Shown here in pieces: positions 7,949 to 16,790 of a stretch of DNA of 49,879 bases. This DNA is from an uncultured Acidobacteriia bacterium. GTDB lineage: Bacteria > Acidobacteriota > Terriglobia > Bryobacterales > Bryobacteraceae. Both the position numbers and the translations under genes were made by a program. Under the pieces are notes generated by a model. The model saw only the letters and a program-made list of their open reading frames with translations, had not been told where the DNA came from and made no database searches. Location: assembly GCA_903929755.1 (NCBI GenBank), contig CAIYVZ010000144.1:1-49879 (forward strand), given 5' to 3'. Within the stretch, counting starts at the first letter, position 1. Each line of letters begins with the position of its first letter.

Positions 7949-8023
7949 TGGAGCGGGAGACGGGGCTCGAACCCGCAACCAACAGCTTGGAAAGCTGTGA
8001 CTCTACCATTGAGTTACTCCCGC
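7949..8023 (-). tRNA. tRNA-Gly(TCC)
   Basis: The minus strand folds as a complete tRNA. The acceptor stem GCGGGAG pairs with CTCCCGC, the D arm contains AACTCAATGGTAGAGT, the anticodon stem ACAGC/GCTGT closes the loop TTTCCAA (anticodon TCC), and the T arm is GCGGGTTCGAGCCCCGT. A discriminator T and an encoded CCA follow. The 3' end lies only 16 bases before the probable start of the SDR gene, so the two may share a transcript. Confidence 0.96.
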
Positions 8024-8092
8024 TCAAAGGAGAACGACGGCAAACCTATTGTAGCAACGGACCCGCGCCAAATCCAGACCAGAGTTTATGTC

Positions 8093-9352
8093 TCAGTCGT
8101 AGTTGCCCTCAATGAACCATCTGCCGGAATCGACATCTCTGCACATCCGGTAGAGTTCGCCGGATTCGAGTGCGATATCCCATTCATCGTGGTTCCAGGC
8201 GTCTTCCTTCCACCATTCGCCGGAGGTCCGCCAGGGGCCTTTGGCCATGACGATACGGCCGTTTACCGCAGGGGAGATGAGGCGGACGGGTTGCTGGTTG
8301 ATGAGCAGGACCTGCACGGCGCGCGGGGGGCGGTAGCGGCGGAGGCAGAGCCGGGGGATGGCGGGGACGTCTTCCACGGCGAGCTTTGAGGTGGCCTGCG
8401 GGGGGGCGAAGATGCGCATGACGAAGCTGTCCGGGCGGTGCGTGTTGCGAAGTTCGGGGCTGCCGACGCGGTCCGTACCGACCAGATGGCGGAGCCGGGA
8501 GACGGTCAATTCCAGCTTTTCGGGTTCGGGCGAAGAGGGGACGAAGAGGCCTTGCTGGGTGCGGCGGGGTTTGACGGGTTCGGCGCGCAGGTAGACCTGG
8601 AGGATGGGGGCGACGGGAGGGCGGCCGTTGAGGTCCAGTTGGAGCATGCGCAGGAAGGCCCGCTGGTCGAGCATGGGGACCGGGAGTTTGAGGTTGGTTA
8701 CGTGTTCCGGGGCCTTTTCCAGGGCGAGGCGCAGGGTGATTTCGTTGGTGGCGAGGGTGCGGAAGCGGAGTTTGTCGCAGACTTCGCCTAACAGGCGACC
8801 AAGCACGAAGGCGAGGGGCTCCAGATTATCGACGGGATAATCGAGTTCCAGGGAGGCTTCGAATTCCAAAGGATCTTCGAGGGGGCGGAGCTGGCGGGAG
8901 CCTTCGCCGCGGGCCAGGTACTGGAGTTCGATGCCTTCTTCGCCTAGCCGGGCGGCGACGCCGAGGGGCGGGAGTTTGGCGAAGTCGCCGAAAGTTCGGA
9001 TGCCCCAGAGGTGGAGGAGTTCGGCGGTGGCGGGGGAGCCTCCCAGCAGGTTCAGGGGCAGGGAAGCGAGGGCTTCGGCTTCGCGGCGGGGGGCGATGAT
9101 GGTGATGCCGCGAAAGCCGCGAGCGGCGTGGGCGGCGGCGTCGGGGTTGGGGGCGAGAGCGAGGTTGGCGGGGACCCCGACGGCGCGGTCGATCTCGCGA
9201 GCCAGATTTTCCGGGGGGCCGTAGAGGGTTTCGAGGCCACGGACGTCGAAGATCACGGTATCGGGCGGGTGTTCTTCGACGTGTGGCGAAAATTTCCGGG
9301 CGCACTCCAGCAGGAGATCCAGATTGCCGGGGCCATGCAGGCAGGCGTACAT
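8093..9352 (-). CDS. imuB: ImuB, Y-family polymerase-like mutasome protein
   Basis: A 419-residue protein with the Y-family (DinB/UmuC) architecture but starting at MYACLHGPGNLDLLLECA, so it lacks the N-terminal catalytic acidic motif. The part equivalent to the second motif reads VIFDVRGLETLYGPP. A helix-hairpin-helix region (ELLHLWGIRTFGDFAKLPP) and a little-finger-like domain follow, then a C-terminal extension with PRLCLRRYRPPRAVQVLL, which in ImuB binds the beta clamp and partners. In known systems ImuB recruits ImuA and the error-prone polymerase DnaE2 for damage-induced mutagenesis. imuA lies 12 bases upstream on the same strand. No dnaE2 gene is in this window. Confidence 0.9.
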   Translation of the reverse strand: MYACLHGPGNLDLLLECARKFSPHVEEHPPDTVIFDVRGLETLYGPPENLAREIDRAVGVPANLALAPNPDAAAHAARGFRGITIIAPRREAEALASLPLNLLGGSPATAELLHLWGIRTFGDFAKLPPLGVAARLGEEGIELQYLARGEGSRQLRPLEDPLEFEASLELDYPVDNLEPLAFVLGRLLGEVCDKLRFRTLATNEITLRLALEKAPEHVTNLKLPVPMLDQRAFLRMLQLDLNGRPPVAPILQVYLRAEPVKPRRTQQGLFVPSSPEPEKLELTVSRLRHLVGTDRVGSPELRNTHRPDSFVMRIFAPPQATSKLAVEDVPAIPRLCLRRYRPPRAVQVLLINQQPVRLISPAVNGRIVMAKGPWRTSGEWWKEDAWNHDEWDIALESGELYRMCRDVDSGRWFIEGNYD

Positions 9353-9364
9353 TACCGGGCCACC

Positions 9365-10030
9365 TTAGCGGACCACCCGGAATTCGGCCTTGCGCGAGCG
9401 GTGCTGCCGTCGCGATTCGGCTTCGGTATTCAGACCCGCCAGTAATTTGCCGCGCCACACCGGGCCGAGGGGCTGCAATTCCAGTTGCAGTTCCGAGCAG
9501 GAGGCCGCATTGATATTGCGTGCCACGGCGACCAGGGCCGCGCCTGTTCTTTCCGCCGCATGGCGCAGCCGGAACCACGAGGCCAGCGGAATGCGGCGGG
9601 CCTCGCGTTCCGGCGTATCGGCCAGATCCATAACGACTAACCCAAAGCCCCCGCTTTGGATCAGCAGATCGACCGATTTCAGGGCATGTTCGGCATTGCC
9701 GCCGCAGTTGATCCAGAGCAGCCGGTCCAGATCCACGCCCATTTCCGAAGCCGATTGGGGGTCAAACGCACCGGCTGTATCGACCCAGACACAACATTCT
9801 CCGGCGCGCGTTGCCTGGCCGAGGAGCGCGACGACGAGGGCCGTCCTGCCGCTGGAGGCCGCGCCGCTGATTTCAGTGAGCCCCCCGCGGGGGACGCCAC
9901 CCGCGGTGAGGGTGTCGATTGCCTCGATGCCGGACGGTATCCTCTCTCTTTCCAGAGACTTACGGATACCGAGCGGGATTTCGAACCGGGCTTCTACGAT
10001 GGATCGGAGCTGGAGTACGGCGGCTTTCAT
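9365..10030 (-). CDS. imuA: ImuA, RecA-like mutasome protein
   Basis: A 221-residue RecA-fold protein. It opens with RIPSGIEAIDTLTAGGVPRG, then a Walker-A-like GAASSGRTAL in place of canonical GxxxxGKT (Arg instead of Lys) and a Walker-B-like VVMDLAD. The tail is basic. ImuA is known to interact with RecA and ImuB and to support DnaE2-dependent mutagenesis. The ATG at 10030 is preceded by AAAAGGCGAAT, a good ribosome-binding site. It heads an imuA-imuB operon divergent from a TonB receptor. I see no clear LexA box upstream. Confidence 0.88.
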   Translation of the reverse strand: MKAAVLQLRSIVEARFEIPLGIRKSLERERIPSGIEAIDTLTAGGVPRGGLTEISGAASSGRTALVVALLGQATRAGECCVWVDTAGAFDPQSASEMGVDLDRLLWINCGGNAEHALKSVDLLIQSGGFGLVVMDLADTPEREARRIPLASWFRLRHAAERTGAALVAVARNINAASCSELQLELQPLGPVWRGKLLAGLNTEAESRRQHRSRKAEFRVVR

Positions 10031-10144
10031 ATTCGCCTTTTATTCGCATTTGGAATTCTACTTTCGCAGATTTCGGCGGGCGAATCAAGAGGCTTGTGCG
10101 GGCTTATTTTTCGGGAGGAGAAGACGCGGGGTGCAAAATTTGAG

Positions 10145-10174
10145 TTGCAGGAATATTCCGTTGTGTTCTATAGT
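10145..10174 (+). promoter_or_regulatory. Candidate sigma-70 promoter for the TonB receptor
   Basis: TTGCAG (10145-10150) and TATAGT (10169-10174) are separated by 18 bases, giving an expected start near 10181 and an untranslated leader of about 140 bases before the receptor ATG. The spacer holds the palindrome GGAATATTCC. A weaker inverted pair GTTCTA/TAGAAC flanks the -10 region. The 10031-10322 gap holds nothing else I can support. Confidence 0.4.
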
Positions 10175-10322
10175 GTAGGCAACTCCCGGTAGAACCCCGG
10201 CGAACCATTAACGAATTTCCAGGCCCAGCCCCGCCCGGAAAAATGGCTTGCCAATCCTGCTCTGTCCGCAGAATAGATCGCGACGCCAGAAGGCGCGCGA
10301 ATTCATTTTTCGCGGAGAAACA

Positions 10323-13300
10323 ATGTCAAATTTCAGGGGTGTCAGGCTGTGCCTGGCCATTACGGCATTTGTCTTAGTTGCGGCGTCCAGTGCGGATGCG
10401 CAATCCATCTACGGGGGTGTTCGCGGTATTATTTCGGACGCTCAGGGCTCTGTGGTTTCCGGTGCGAAAGTTACTCTCACCGATGAGGCGACTAACTCGG
10501 TTCGGGCTGCGGTCACGAACGCAACCGGCGAATATAACTTCGCATCTGTGACACCTTCCACTTACGCGGTCAGTGCCGAATCACCCGGCTTCAAACGTAC
10601 GGAACGCAAAGCGATTCCGGTTGCCACGCAGCAGGTTGCCACTGTCGATATGACGCTGGAACTTGGTAATGTAACGGAAAGCGTGATGGTTACCGCGGAA
10701 GCACCGCTGCTGGAAGCGTCAACGGCTTCGCAGGGCCAGATTGTTGACCGCCAGAAGCTGGTGGATCTGCCGAATCTGGGCCGGAACCCGTTCATGATGT
10801 CCCGGCTTGCGACGACCGTGCAGCAGGTTGGCAACCCTGGTTACAACCGCATGCAGGATCAGTCGGGCTCGTCGCAGATCTCCATTAATGGTGGTCCGGT
10901 CCGCGGCAATAACTACTTGCTTGACGGTATACCGATCACTGATTTCTCGAATCGCGCGATCATTATCCCGTCGATTGAAGCTGTTGCGGAAATGAAAGTT
11001 CAGTATTCCACTTACGACGCGGAAATGGGCCGTACCGGTGGAGGTATGTTCAACACCTTCATTAAGTCCGGCAGCAACCAGTACAGTGGTTCTCTCCTCG
11101 GTTACATGCGCCAGACCGACTGGCTGGCCAACACCTTCTTCAATAATCGCAACGGCATCGGCATCACCGATCAGCCTTTCCGGAACTACGGCGGCTCCTT
11201 CGGGGGGCCGGTGATCATCCCGAAAATCTACAACGGCAAAAACAAGACCTTCTTCTGGGTTGGATTTGAAGGCTATCGCGACACGCAGGCCGCCAGCCGG
11301 GAGCAGTACACACCCACTTCGCTGGAACGTGTTGGCGACTTCTCCCAGACAAAGAACAGCTCGGGCAGTTCGCTGCTGATTTATGATCCGGCGACGACCG
11401 CCGCCGATGGTTCGCGTACCGCCTTCGCGGGCAACGTGATTCCCCTCAGCCGCCAGGATACGGCAGGCCGCAACATTGCGACCACTTACGAACTTCCCAA
11501 CAAGACTGCCGCCGGGCGCTTCTACGGTGACAATAATCTGGCCGGTGGGGGCCCTCTGGCCTCGAAGGCTGATCAGTTATTCGGCAAGGTTGACCATCAG
11601 GTTACTTCCTGGTGGCGCGCCAGCCTGAGCTACCTGCACTACAACTCACGGGAGCCGGGTGAGAATCCATATAAGAGCATTTCTTCGCCGGATCAGTGGT
11701 ATCTGTTCCGCAAGGTAGACACCACGCAGTTCAACTCCACGCTGACGCCTTCGGCCACGTGGGTAGTGGCGCTGCGCTATGGCTTCAATCGTTTCCCGAA
11801 TATCGGCACGCAGAAGTCGCAGGACTTCAATCTGACCACGCTTGGTTTCGCCAACGCGTTTGTGAAGGACGTTCCATCTGCCACGTTCCCGAACGTGACG
11901 ATGCAGAACGCCTACTCGCTCGGCACGAACAATAACTTCAACTATGTGCACTCGTCGAGGAATTTCAGCGGCAACGCTTCGAAGTACATTGGACGTCACG
12001 GCATTAAGTTCGGTTATGATTACCGGAAGCTAAATGACGGCGGTCTGGACTGGCAGAACAGCGCGGGGGCTTTCACCTTCGACAACCGCTTCAGCCGCGC
12101 CAACTCCAACTCTTCCACCAGCGCTTCCGGCGCCGATATGGCGGACATGCTGCTGGGGGCTCCTGCCGGCGCCACGGGGTACATTCCCACGGTCCTGCAT
12201 GAATATGTCACTTACAACGCTCTTTACATCCACGACGACTTCCGCGTGAACTCCAAACTGACGCTGAACCTGGGTCTTCGCTGGGAACGTGAAAGCGGTC
12301 TTCACGAAGCGAACAAGCTGCTGATCACGGGCTTCGATGCCAATGCGGCGAATCCGGTGGGTACATCTGCCGGGGTTCCGGTGAAGGGTGTTTTCCGGTT
12401 CGCCGGTGTCGGTGGGGCCAGCGAAACCACCATGAACCTGAAACAGAATAAGTTCGCGCCTCGCATCGGTGTCGCTTATCAGTTGAATGACAAGACCGTT
12501 ATCCGCGGAGGCTGGGGTATGTTCTGGGCTCCTGCTTTCGCTCTTGGCTCACCCTACAACAGTGAAGGTGTAACCGCGACGACGCAGCCTTCGGTTTCGA
12601 ACGACGGCAACAAGACTCCAGCGGTGAAACTCTCGAACCCCTTCCCGAACGGTCTGGATCGTCCGGTGGGCAGTTCGCTTGGCGCTCTCACCGGGGTGGG
12701 TAAGTCGATGACGATCTTTGATCCCAACGCGACTTCCACTCGCGTTCAGCAGTTTTCGCTCGATATTCAGCGCCAGCTGGTATCCGGCTGGGTGGTAACG
12801 GCCGGTTACTCCGGCTCGCGCACCGCTGACCTGACGTGGAGCACCGCTGCTTACAACATCAACCAGCTGGAGCCGTCGTTCTTTTCCCGCGGTTCAGTGC
12901 TGACCTCGTCTGTGGCCAATCCGTTCTTCGGTAAGGGTGGCACGGGTGTCATCGGTGGTTCCACGGTGGCAGCCAACCAGTTGCTGCGGCCCTACCCGGA
13001 ATTCTCCACCATCAGCCTGACGAACAGCAGCCGCAACAAGGCGCAGTATGACTCGTTCACGCTGAAGGCCCAGAAGAGCCTTTCGAAGAGCCTCTCGGTT
13101 CTCTCGGCCTACACGCTTTCGAAGAATTTCGATATGTCGGGTGGTGGTCCGGGTAATAACCTGAACTCCGGTAACAGCGGACCTCAGGACGTCTACTCGC
13201 TGGGGGGGGAATGGGGTCTTTCGTACCTGCACTCGCCGCACCGCCTGACCAGCGCTGTGACTTACGAACTACCTTTCGGTAAGGGCCAGAAGTTCCTGGG

Positions 13301-13787
13301 AAACCTGCCCAAGGCGGCCGATATGGCGCTGGGTGGCTGGTCTGTGAACACGGTCAGTACCTTCCTGACGGGCTTCCCGCTGCAGGTCTACATGAATAAC
13401 AACGGCAACAGCGCGCTGGGCACTGCCCGTCAGCGTCCGAATGCGACCGGTGTATCTCCGGAAGTTTCGGGAGCAGTGGGCGATAAGATTGATAACTGGA
13501 TCAATAAAGCAGCTTTCACCGATGCTGCTCCTTTCACTCTTGGTAACGTGACGCGCACCATTTCGACGCGTGGCCCGGGGCAAGTGAACTGGGATGTCTC
13601 GGTTTTCAAGACCGTTGCTATCTACGAGCGATTCAAGGCTCAGTTCCGGGCTGAAGCTCTCAACGCTATGAATACGCCTTACTTCCGGGCCCCGAATACT
13701 GCTTTCGGTAACGGCGCTTTCGGTAAGATTACGTCGCAGGCGAATTTTCCCCGGATGCTTCAGCTGGGGCTTCGCTTATATTTTTAG
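10323..13787 (+). CDS. Oar-like TonB-dependent receptor with carboxypeptidase-regulatory domain
   Basis: An outer-membrane receptor of about 1154 residues. The signal peptide ends at ASSADAQ. Residues about 28-115 are a CarboxypepD_reg-like beta-sandwich (GVRGIISDAQGSVVSGAKVT, then GEYNFASVTPSTYAVSAESP). A plug-like segment follows with LVDLPNLGRNPF, ISINGGPVRGNNYLLDGI and YDAEMGRTGGGMFNTF. The rest is a long beta-barrel ending in LQLGLRLYF with a terminal Phe, as expected for BAM insertion. The ATG at 10323 follows GCGGAGAAACA. Receptors of this type are expanded in Acidobacteria and presumably import oligosaccharides or peptides. The substrate is unknown, and a Tat-exported aminotransferase-like protein follows. 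Confidence 0.9.
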   Translation: MSNFRGVRLCLAITAFVLVAASSADAQSIYGGVRGIISDAQGSVVSGAKVTLTDEATNSVRAAVTNATGEYNFASVTPSTYAVSAESPGFKRTERKAIPVATQQVATVDMTLELGNVTESVMVTAEAPLLEASTASQGQIVDRQKLVDLPNLGRNPFMMSRLATTVQQVGNPGYNRMQDQSGSSQISINGGPVRGNNYLLDGIPITDFSNRAIIIPSIEAVAEMKVQYSTYDAEMGRTGGGMFNTFIKSGSNQYSGSLLGYMRQTDWLANTFFNNRNGIGITDQPFRNYGGSFGGPVIIPKIYNGKNKTFFWVGFEGYRDTQAASREQYTPTSLERVGDFSQTKNSSGSSLLIYDPATTAADGSRTAFAGNVIPLSRQDTAGRNIATTYELPNKTAAGRFYGDNNLAGGGPLASKADQLFGKVDHQVTSWWRASLSYLHYNSREPGENPYKSISSPDQWYLFRKVDTTQFNSTLTPSATWVVALRYGFNRFPNIGTQKSQDFNLTTLGFANAFVKDVPSATFPNVTMQNAYSLGTNNNFNYVHSSRNFSGNASKYIGRHGIKFGYDYRKLNDGGLDWQNSAGAFTFDNRFSRANSNSSTSASGADMADMLLGAPAGATGYIPTVLHEYVTYNALYIHDDFRVNSKLTLNLGLRWERESGLHEANKLLITGFDANAANPVGTSAGVPVKGVFRFAGVGGASETTMNLKQNKFAPRIGVAYQLNDKTVIRGGWGMFWAPAFALGSPYNSEGVTATTQPSVSNDGNKTPAVKLSNPFPNGLDRPVGSSLGALTGVGKSMTIFDPNATSTRVQQFSLDIQRQLVSGWVVTAGYSGSRTADLTWSTAAYNINQLEPSFFSRGSVLTSSVANPFFGKGGTGVIGGSTVAANQLLRPYPEFSTISLTNSSRNKAQYDSFTLKAQKSLSKSLSVLSAYTLSKNFDMSGGGPGNNLNSGNSGPQDVYSLGGEWGLSYLHSPHRLTSAVTYELPFGKGQKFLGNLPKAADMALGGWSVNTVSTFLTGFPLQVYMNNNGNSALGTARQRPNATGVSPEVSGAVGDKIDNWINKAAFTDAAPFTLGNVTRTISTRGPGQVNWDVSVFKTVAIYERFKAQFRAEALNAMNTPYFRAPNTAFGNGAFGKITSQANFPRMLQLGLRLYF

Positions 13788-13802
13788 CAATAACTGTTAA
13801 CG

Positions 13803-13832
13803 GCTCCGGCGGCGCATTCAGGTCGCCGGAGC
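13803..13832 (+). terminator. Perfect 9-bp stem hairpin after the TonB receptor gene
   Basis: GCTCCGGCG (13803-13811) and CGCCGGAGC (13824-13832) pair exactly around a 12-base loop. No U-tract follows, so this is a weak or Rho-assisted terminator, or an RNA-stabilising hairpin that lowers expression of the downstream aminotransferase relative to the receptor. Confidence 0.45.
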
Positions 13833-13926
13833 TTACCTTCATACCGCGCTGCGCATGCGCGACAATCTCCCCCGTCAGGAGAGCCAACCCCGATTCGCAA
13901 GAACCAATTTGAAAGGGAGAACTCAA

Positions 13927-15081
13927 ATGACGAACCTGACGCAGAAACTCAACCCCCAGGAAGTAAAATCTTTTCTCAGCCGTGGCTTCAACCGCCGGGA
14001 CCTGGCGAAGATCGCCACCATGGTTACCGCCGGCACCACGCTGCCGTTCTTTAATGAATCGGCGATGGCCCAGCTCTCGAAGGTGGACGCTCCGCCAGAC
14101 GCTGTTCTTATCAATGCGAACGAGAACCCGCTCGGCCCCTGCGAAGCCGCGCGCCAGGCCGTTCACAACATTGTGAACAATGGCGGACGCTATATGTACG
14201 GCGAGACCGACAAGGTGGTGAAGTTGCTGTCCGAGCAGGAACAGGTAAAGCCGGAATACATCCGTATCTACCCTGGTTCGAGCGCTCCGCTGCACCAGTC
14301 GGTGCTGGCGTTCTCCTCTCCCACCAAGCCGTTCGTGATGGCAGACCCTGGTTATGAAGCCGGTGGCCGCGCGGCCCAGTTCATTGGTGCCAAGACGATC
14401 CGTGTCCCGCTCAAGAAAGATTACTCGCACGACGTGCAGGCCATGCTGAAGGCCGGGGGGCCGAACGCGGGTCTGTTCTATATCTGTAATCCCAATAACC
14501 CGACCGGTACGCTGACCCCGAAGGCGGACATTGCGTGGCTGGTGGCGAACAAGCCGAAGGGCTCCGTGGTGGTGGTTGACGAAGCGTATACCCACATTTC
14601 GGAAGCGGAATTCTGCAGCGACATGGTGGCGAAGGATCAGGACGTTGTTCTGCTCCGCACGTTCTCGAAGATCTACGGTATGGCCGGGCTCCGTGCCGGT
14701 GCCGTTATCGCGCGGCCTGACCTGATTGAGAAGCTTGCGGGCTGGAGCGCGGGTATGCTGCCGATTACCGGGATGGCTGCCGCGAGTGCATCACTGGCCG
14801 AAAAGAATCTGGTGCCGGAACGCCGCAAGCTGATCGGACAGGTTCGCATGGACACGCTCGGCTTCCTCGATCAGCATAAGTTCTCCTACGTTCCCTCTGT
14901 CTCCAACTGTTTCATGGTGGATGTGAAGCAACCGGGCAACAACATTGTGAACGCGATGCGCAAGGAGAAGATTTACATTGGCCGTGTGTGGCCGGCATGG
15001 CCGAACCACGTTCGCGTCACGGTGGGTACTTCGGAAGAAATGAAGAAGTTCCAGACGGCTTTCCTCAAAGTAATGGCGTAA
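13927..15081 (+). CDS. Tat-exported PLP-dependent aminotransferase (HisC-like)
   Basis: A 384-residue fold-type I aminotransferase resembling histidinol-phosphate aminotransferase. Lys248 in RTFSKIYGMAGLRAG is the expected PLP Schiff-base lysine, Asp218 in VVVVDEAY pairs with the pyridine nitrogen, and CNPNNPTG (about 187-194) and the final RVTVGT segment fit substrate and phosphate binding. Unusually it carries a twin-arginine leader (FNRRDLAKIATMVTAGTTLP, residues 21-40), so it is predicted to be exported folded with its cofactor. The start ATG at 13927 follows AAAGGGAGAACTCAA. It lies 139 bases after the TonB receptor and may process an imported amino compound. That role is inference. Confidence 0.85.
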   Translation: MTNLTQKLNPQEVKSFLSRGFNRRDLAKIATMVTAGTTLPFFNESAMAQLSKVDAPPDAVLINANENPLGPCEAARQAVHNIVNNGGRYMYGETDKVVKLLSEQEQVKPEYIRIYPGSSAPLHQSVLAFSSPTKPFVMADPGYEAGGRAAQFIGAKTIRVPLKKDYSHDVQAMLKAGGPNAGLFYICNPNNPTGTLTPKADIAWLVANKPKGSVVVVDEAYTHISEAEFCSDMVAKDQDVVLLRTFSKIYGMAGLRAGAVIARPDLIEKLAGWSAGMLPITGMAAASASLAEKNLVPERRKLIGQVRMDTLGFLDQHKFSYVPSVSNCFMVDVKQPGNNIVNAMRKEKIYIGRVWPAWPNHVRVTVGTSEEMKKFQTAFLKVMA

Positions 15082-15153
15082 GCAGTTTCTTTTTTGCCTT
15101 ACTCGCTTACGCCTGGCGCGTGGGCAGCGCATTCACTTTAGGGAGACCACCGG

Positions 15154-16419
15154 ATGATCCGCAGGATCGGCAGGTATAACGGGGAGCGGTTTTTAGGCGA
15201 CTGTGCAGGCGGCTTGATTGCCGCTCTCATTGCCCTGCCTTATGGCCTTTCGATGGCGGCACTCATGGGGTTGCCGCCCATCCTGGGGGTTGTTACCTCG
15301 ATACTGACCGCGCCCATCACGGCGCTGCTGGGACGCAATCCCGTGCTGATTGGAGGCACCGCTTCGGCGACCGTGCCTTTCATTGCCAGCGCGGTACACG
15401 CCCAGGGCATTGGTGGCGCGGCCAAGGTCTCGATTGTGGCCTCGGTCTTCATGATGGTCTTCTGTGTGATGCGTTTGGGGCGGTATGTCTCTAAGGTTCC
15501 TCCCACTGTTGTAGCCGGTTTTTCGGCAGGCATTGGGGCGATCATGTTTATCTCCCAGGTGAATGTGCTGATGGGGGTGCCTTCCGCAGGCGGTTCCAAC
15601 GCGCTCAGTCAGCTGGTAACAGTGCTGGGCGAGGTGCAGGCCATGCGCCTCGCTCCGTTTCTGTTAGGCGGTACGGTGATTGCGGTATCGGCGCTGGTAA
15701 CGCGTTTCTCCCCGCGTTATCCGGCACCACTGTTCGGCGTGGCGGCGGCAGGTGCGGTTGCTTTGATCTGTAAGTTCGGGGAACCGGAAGTCGGCTCTCT
15801 GCAACTGACCCTGCCACCGTTCGCCGGATTTGCCTGGACTCCTCAGGATGTAGTAAATGTTCTGCCGGCGGGCCTGACGCTGGCTTTTGTGGCTTCGGTA
15901 AATATTCTGTTGACGTCACGGGCGGTGGAGCACTTTCGGGGTCTGCACCAGCATTCGAGAAGTGCCGATGCGGATGCGGAACTGGGCGCTTACGGCATTG
16001 CCAATCTTGCTGCCGGCATCTTCGGCGCTCCGATGAGCGTGGGAATTCCGGCGCGCAGCGTGGCAAATGTGCGCTGCGGCGGGACTACTCGCCTATCGAA
16101 TATTCTGCACGCGGTTTTTCTGGTTCTGCTGGTGGCCTTTGGTTCGGGCGCACTGGCGCGGATTCCGCTTGCAGCTTTGGGCGGCGTGACTGCGTGGATG
16201 GGGCTGAATCTGCTGGACGTGAGCACCTGGCGCCGCTTGCCGAAGATGCGGTATGTGGATGCGGGGGCGTTCCTGGTTACAGCCTTTGGCGTGCTGGTTA
16301 CGAACGCTGTTGCAGCTGTTGCGGCGGGGTGCCTGATTCATGGCGCATACATTCTTTGGCACCGCTATAAGGCGGCTGATGCGCAGATTACGGGCGTTGC
16401 TGGTATCGCGGCGCGGTAA
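15154..16419 (+). CDS. SulP-family anion/bicarbonate transporter lacking a STAS domain
   Basis: A 421-residue, strongly hydrophobic protein with about 11-12 predicted membrane helices. The SulP hallmarks are AGGLIAALIALPYGLSMAA at the start, then NPVLIGGTASATVPF, PPTVVAGFSAGIG and LTLAFVASVNILLTSRAVE. The chain ends shortly after the last helix, with no cytoplasmic STAS regulatory domain, so it is a short SulP member. Substrates in the family include sulfate, bicarbonate and other anions; this one cannot be assigned. The ATG at 15154 follows TTTAGGGAGACCACCGG. It follows the aminotransferase gene by 72 bases in the same direction. Confidence 0.87.
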   Translation: MIRRIGRYNGERFLGDCAGGLIAALIALPYGLSMAALMGLPPILGVVTSILTAPITALLGRNPVLIGGTASATVPFIASAVHAQGIGGAAKVSIVASVFMMVFCVMRLGRYVSKVPPTVVAGFSAGIGAIMFISQVNVLMGVPSAGGSNALSQLVTVLGEVQAMRLAPFLLGGTVIAVSALVTRFSPRYPAPLFGVAAAGAVALICKFGEPEVGSLQLTLPPFAGFAWTPQDVVNVLPAGLTLAFVASVNILLTSRAVEHFRGLHQHSRSADADAELGAYGIANLAAGIFGAPMSVGIPARSVANVRCGGTTRLSNILHAVFLVLLVAFGSGALARIPLAALGGVTAWMGLNLLDVSTWRRLPKMRYVDAGAFLVTAFGVLVTNAVAAVAAGCLIHGAYILWHRYKAADAQITGVAGIAAR

Positions 16420-16439
16420 GAATCAGGTAAACTCGTGCC

Positions 16440-16781
16440 GTGCGCTACTGGTTTATTCACTGGCTTCTGAAAGCCGTTTCCATTCTCATCGTCGCCCGTA
16501 TTCTGCCGGGTATTCAGGTCTCTGGCTTCGGGTCGGCCTTCTTCGCCGCGGCGGTGATGGCCATTGCCAGCGCCACGCTGGGCGTCGTGTTGAAGTTCTT
16601 CCTGTGGCCCTTCAACATCCTTTCGCTGGGGATTGTGTACCTGATGATCAACGGCCTGATGCTGAAAGTCGCGTCGGAATTCGTGCCCGGGTTCCGCGTG
16701 AATGGCTGCTCTGTAGCGGTGATTGGCGCGCTGTTGCTTTCCTTCGCGGACTACTTCCTGCGGGCGATTTCAGGATTCTGA
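16440..16781 (+). CDS. Small four-helix membrane protein (phage holin family 4-like, PF04020)
   Basis: A 113-residue hydrophobic protein with about four transmembrane segments. Its LPGIQVSGFGSAFFAAAVMA and FNILSLGIVYLMINGLML match the widespread holin-like family PF04020. Most members are chromosomal membrane proteins with no link to lysis, and no phage genes surround this one. Translation starts at GTG 16440, 20 bases after the SulP stop, with AGGTAAACTC upstream. It is probably the last gene of the transcript. Confidence 0.8.
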   Translation: MRYWFIHWLLKAVSILIVARILPGIQVSGFGSAFFAAAVMAIASATLGVVLKFFLWPFNILSLGIVYLMINGLMLKVASEFVPGFRVNGCSVAVIGALLLSFADYFLRAISGF

Positions 16782-16790
16782 AAATAGCTA

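Noticed and set aside
10031-10200. LexA/SOS box between imuA and the TonB receptor
   Set aside because: I found GGAATATTCC and scattered GTTC/GAAC pairs, but none with a recognised LexA spacing.
16440-16781. Prophage lysis gene (holin)
   Set aside because: The family name is misleading; no endolysin, capsid or integrase gene is near.
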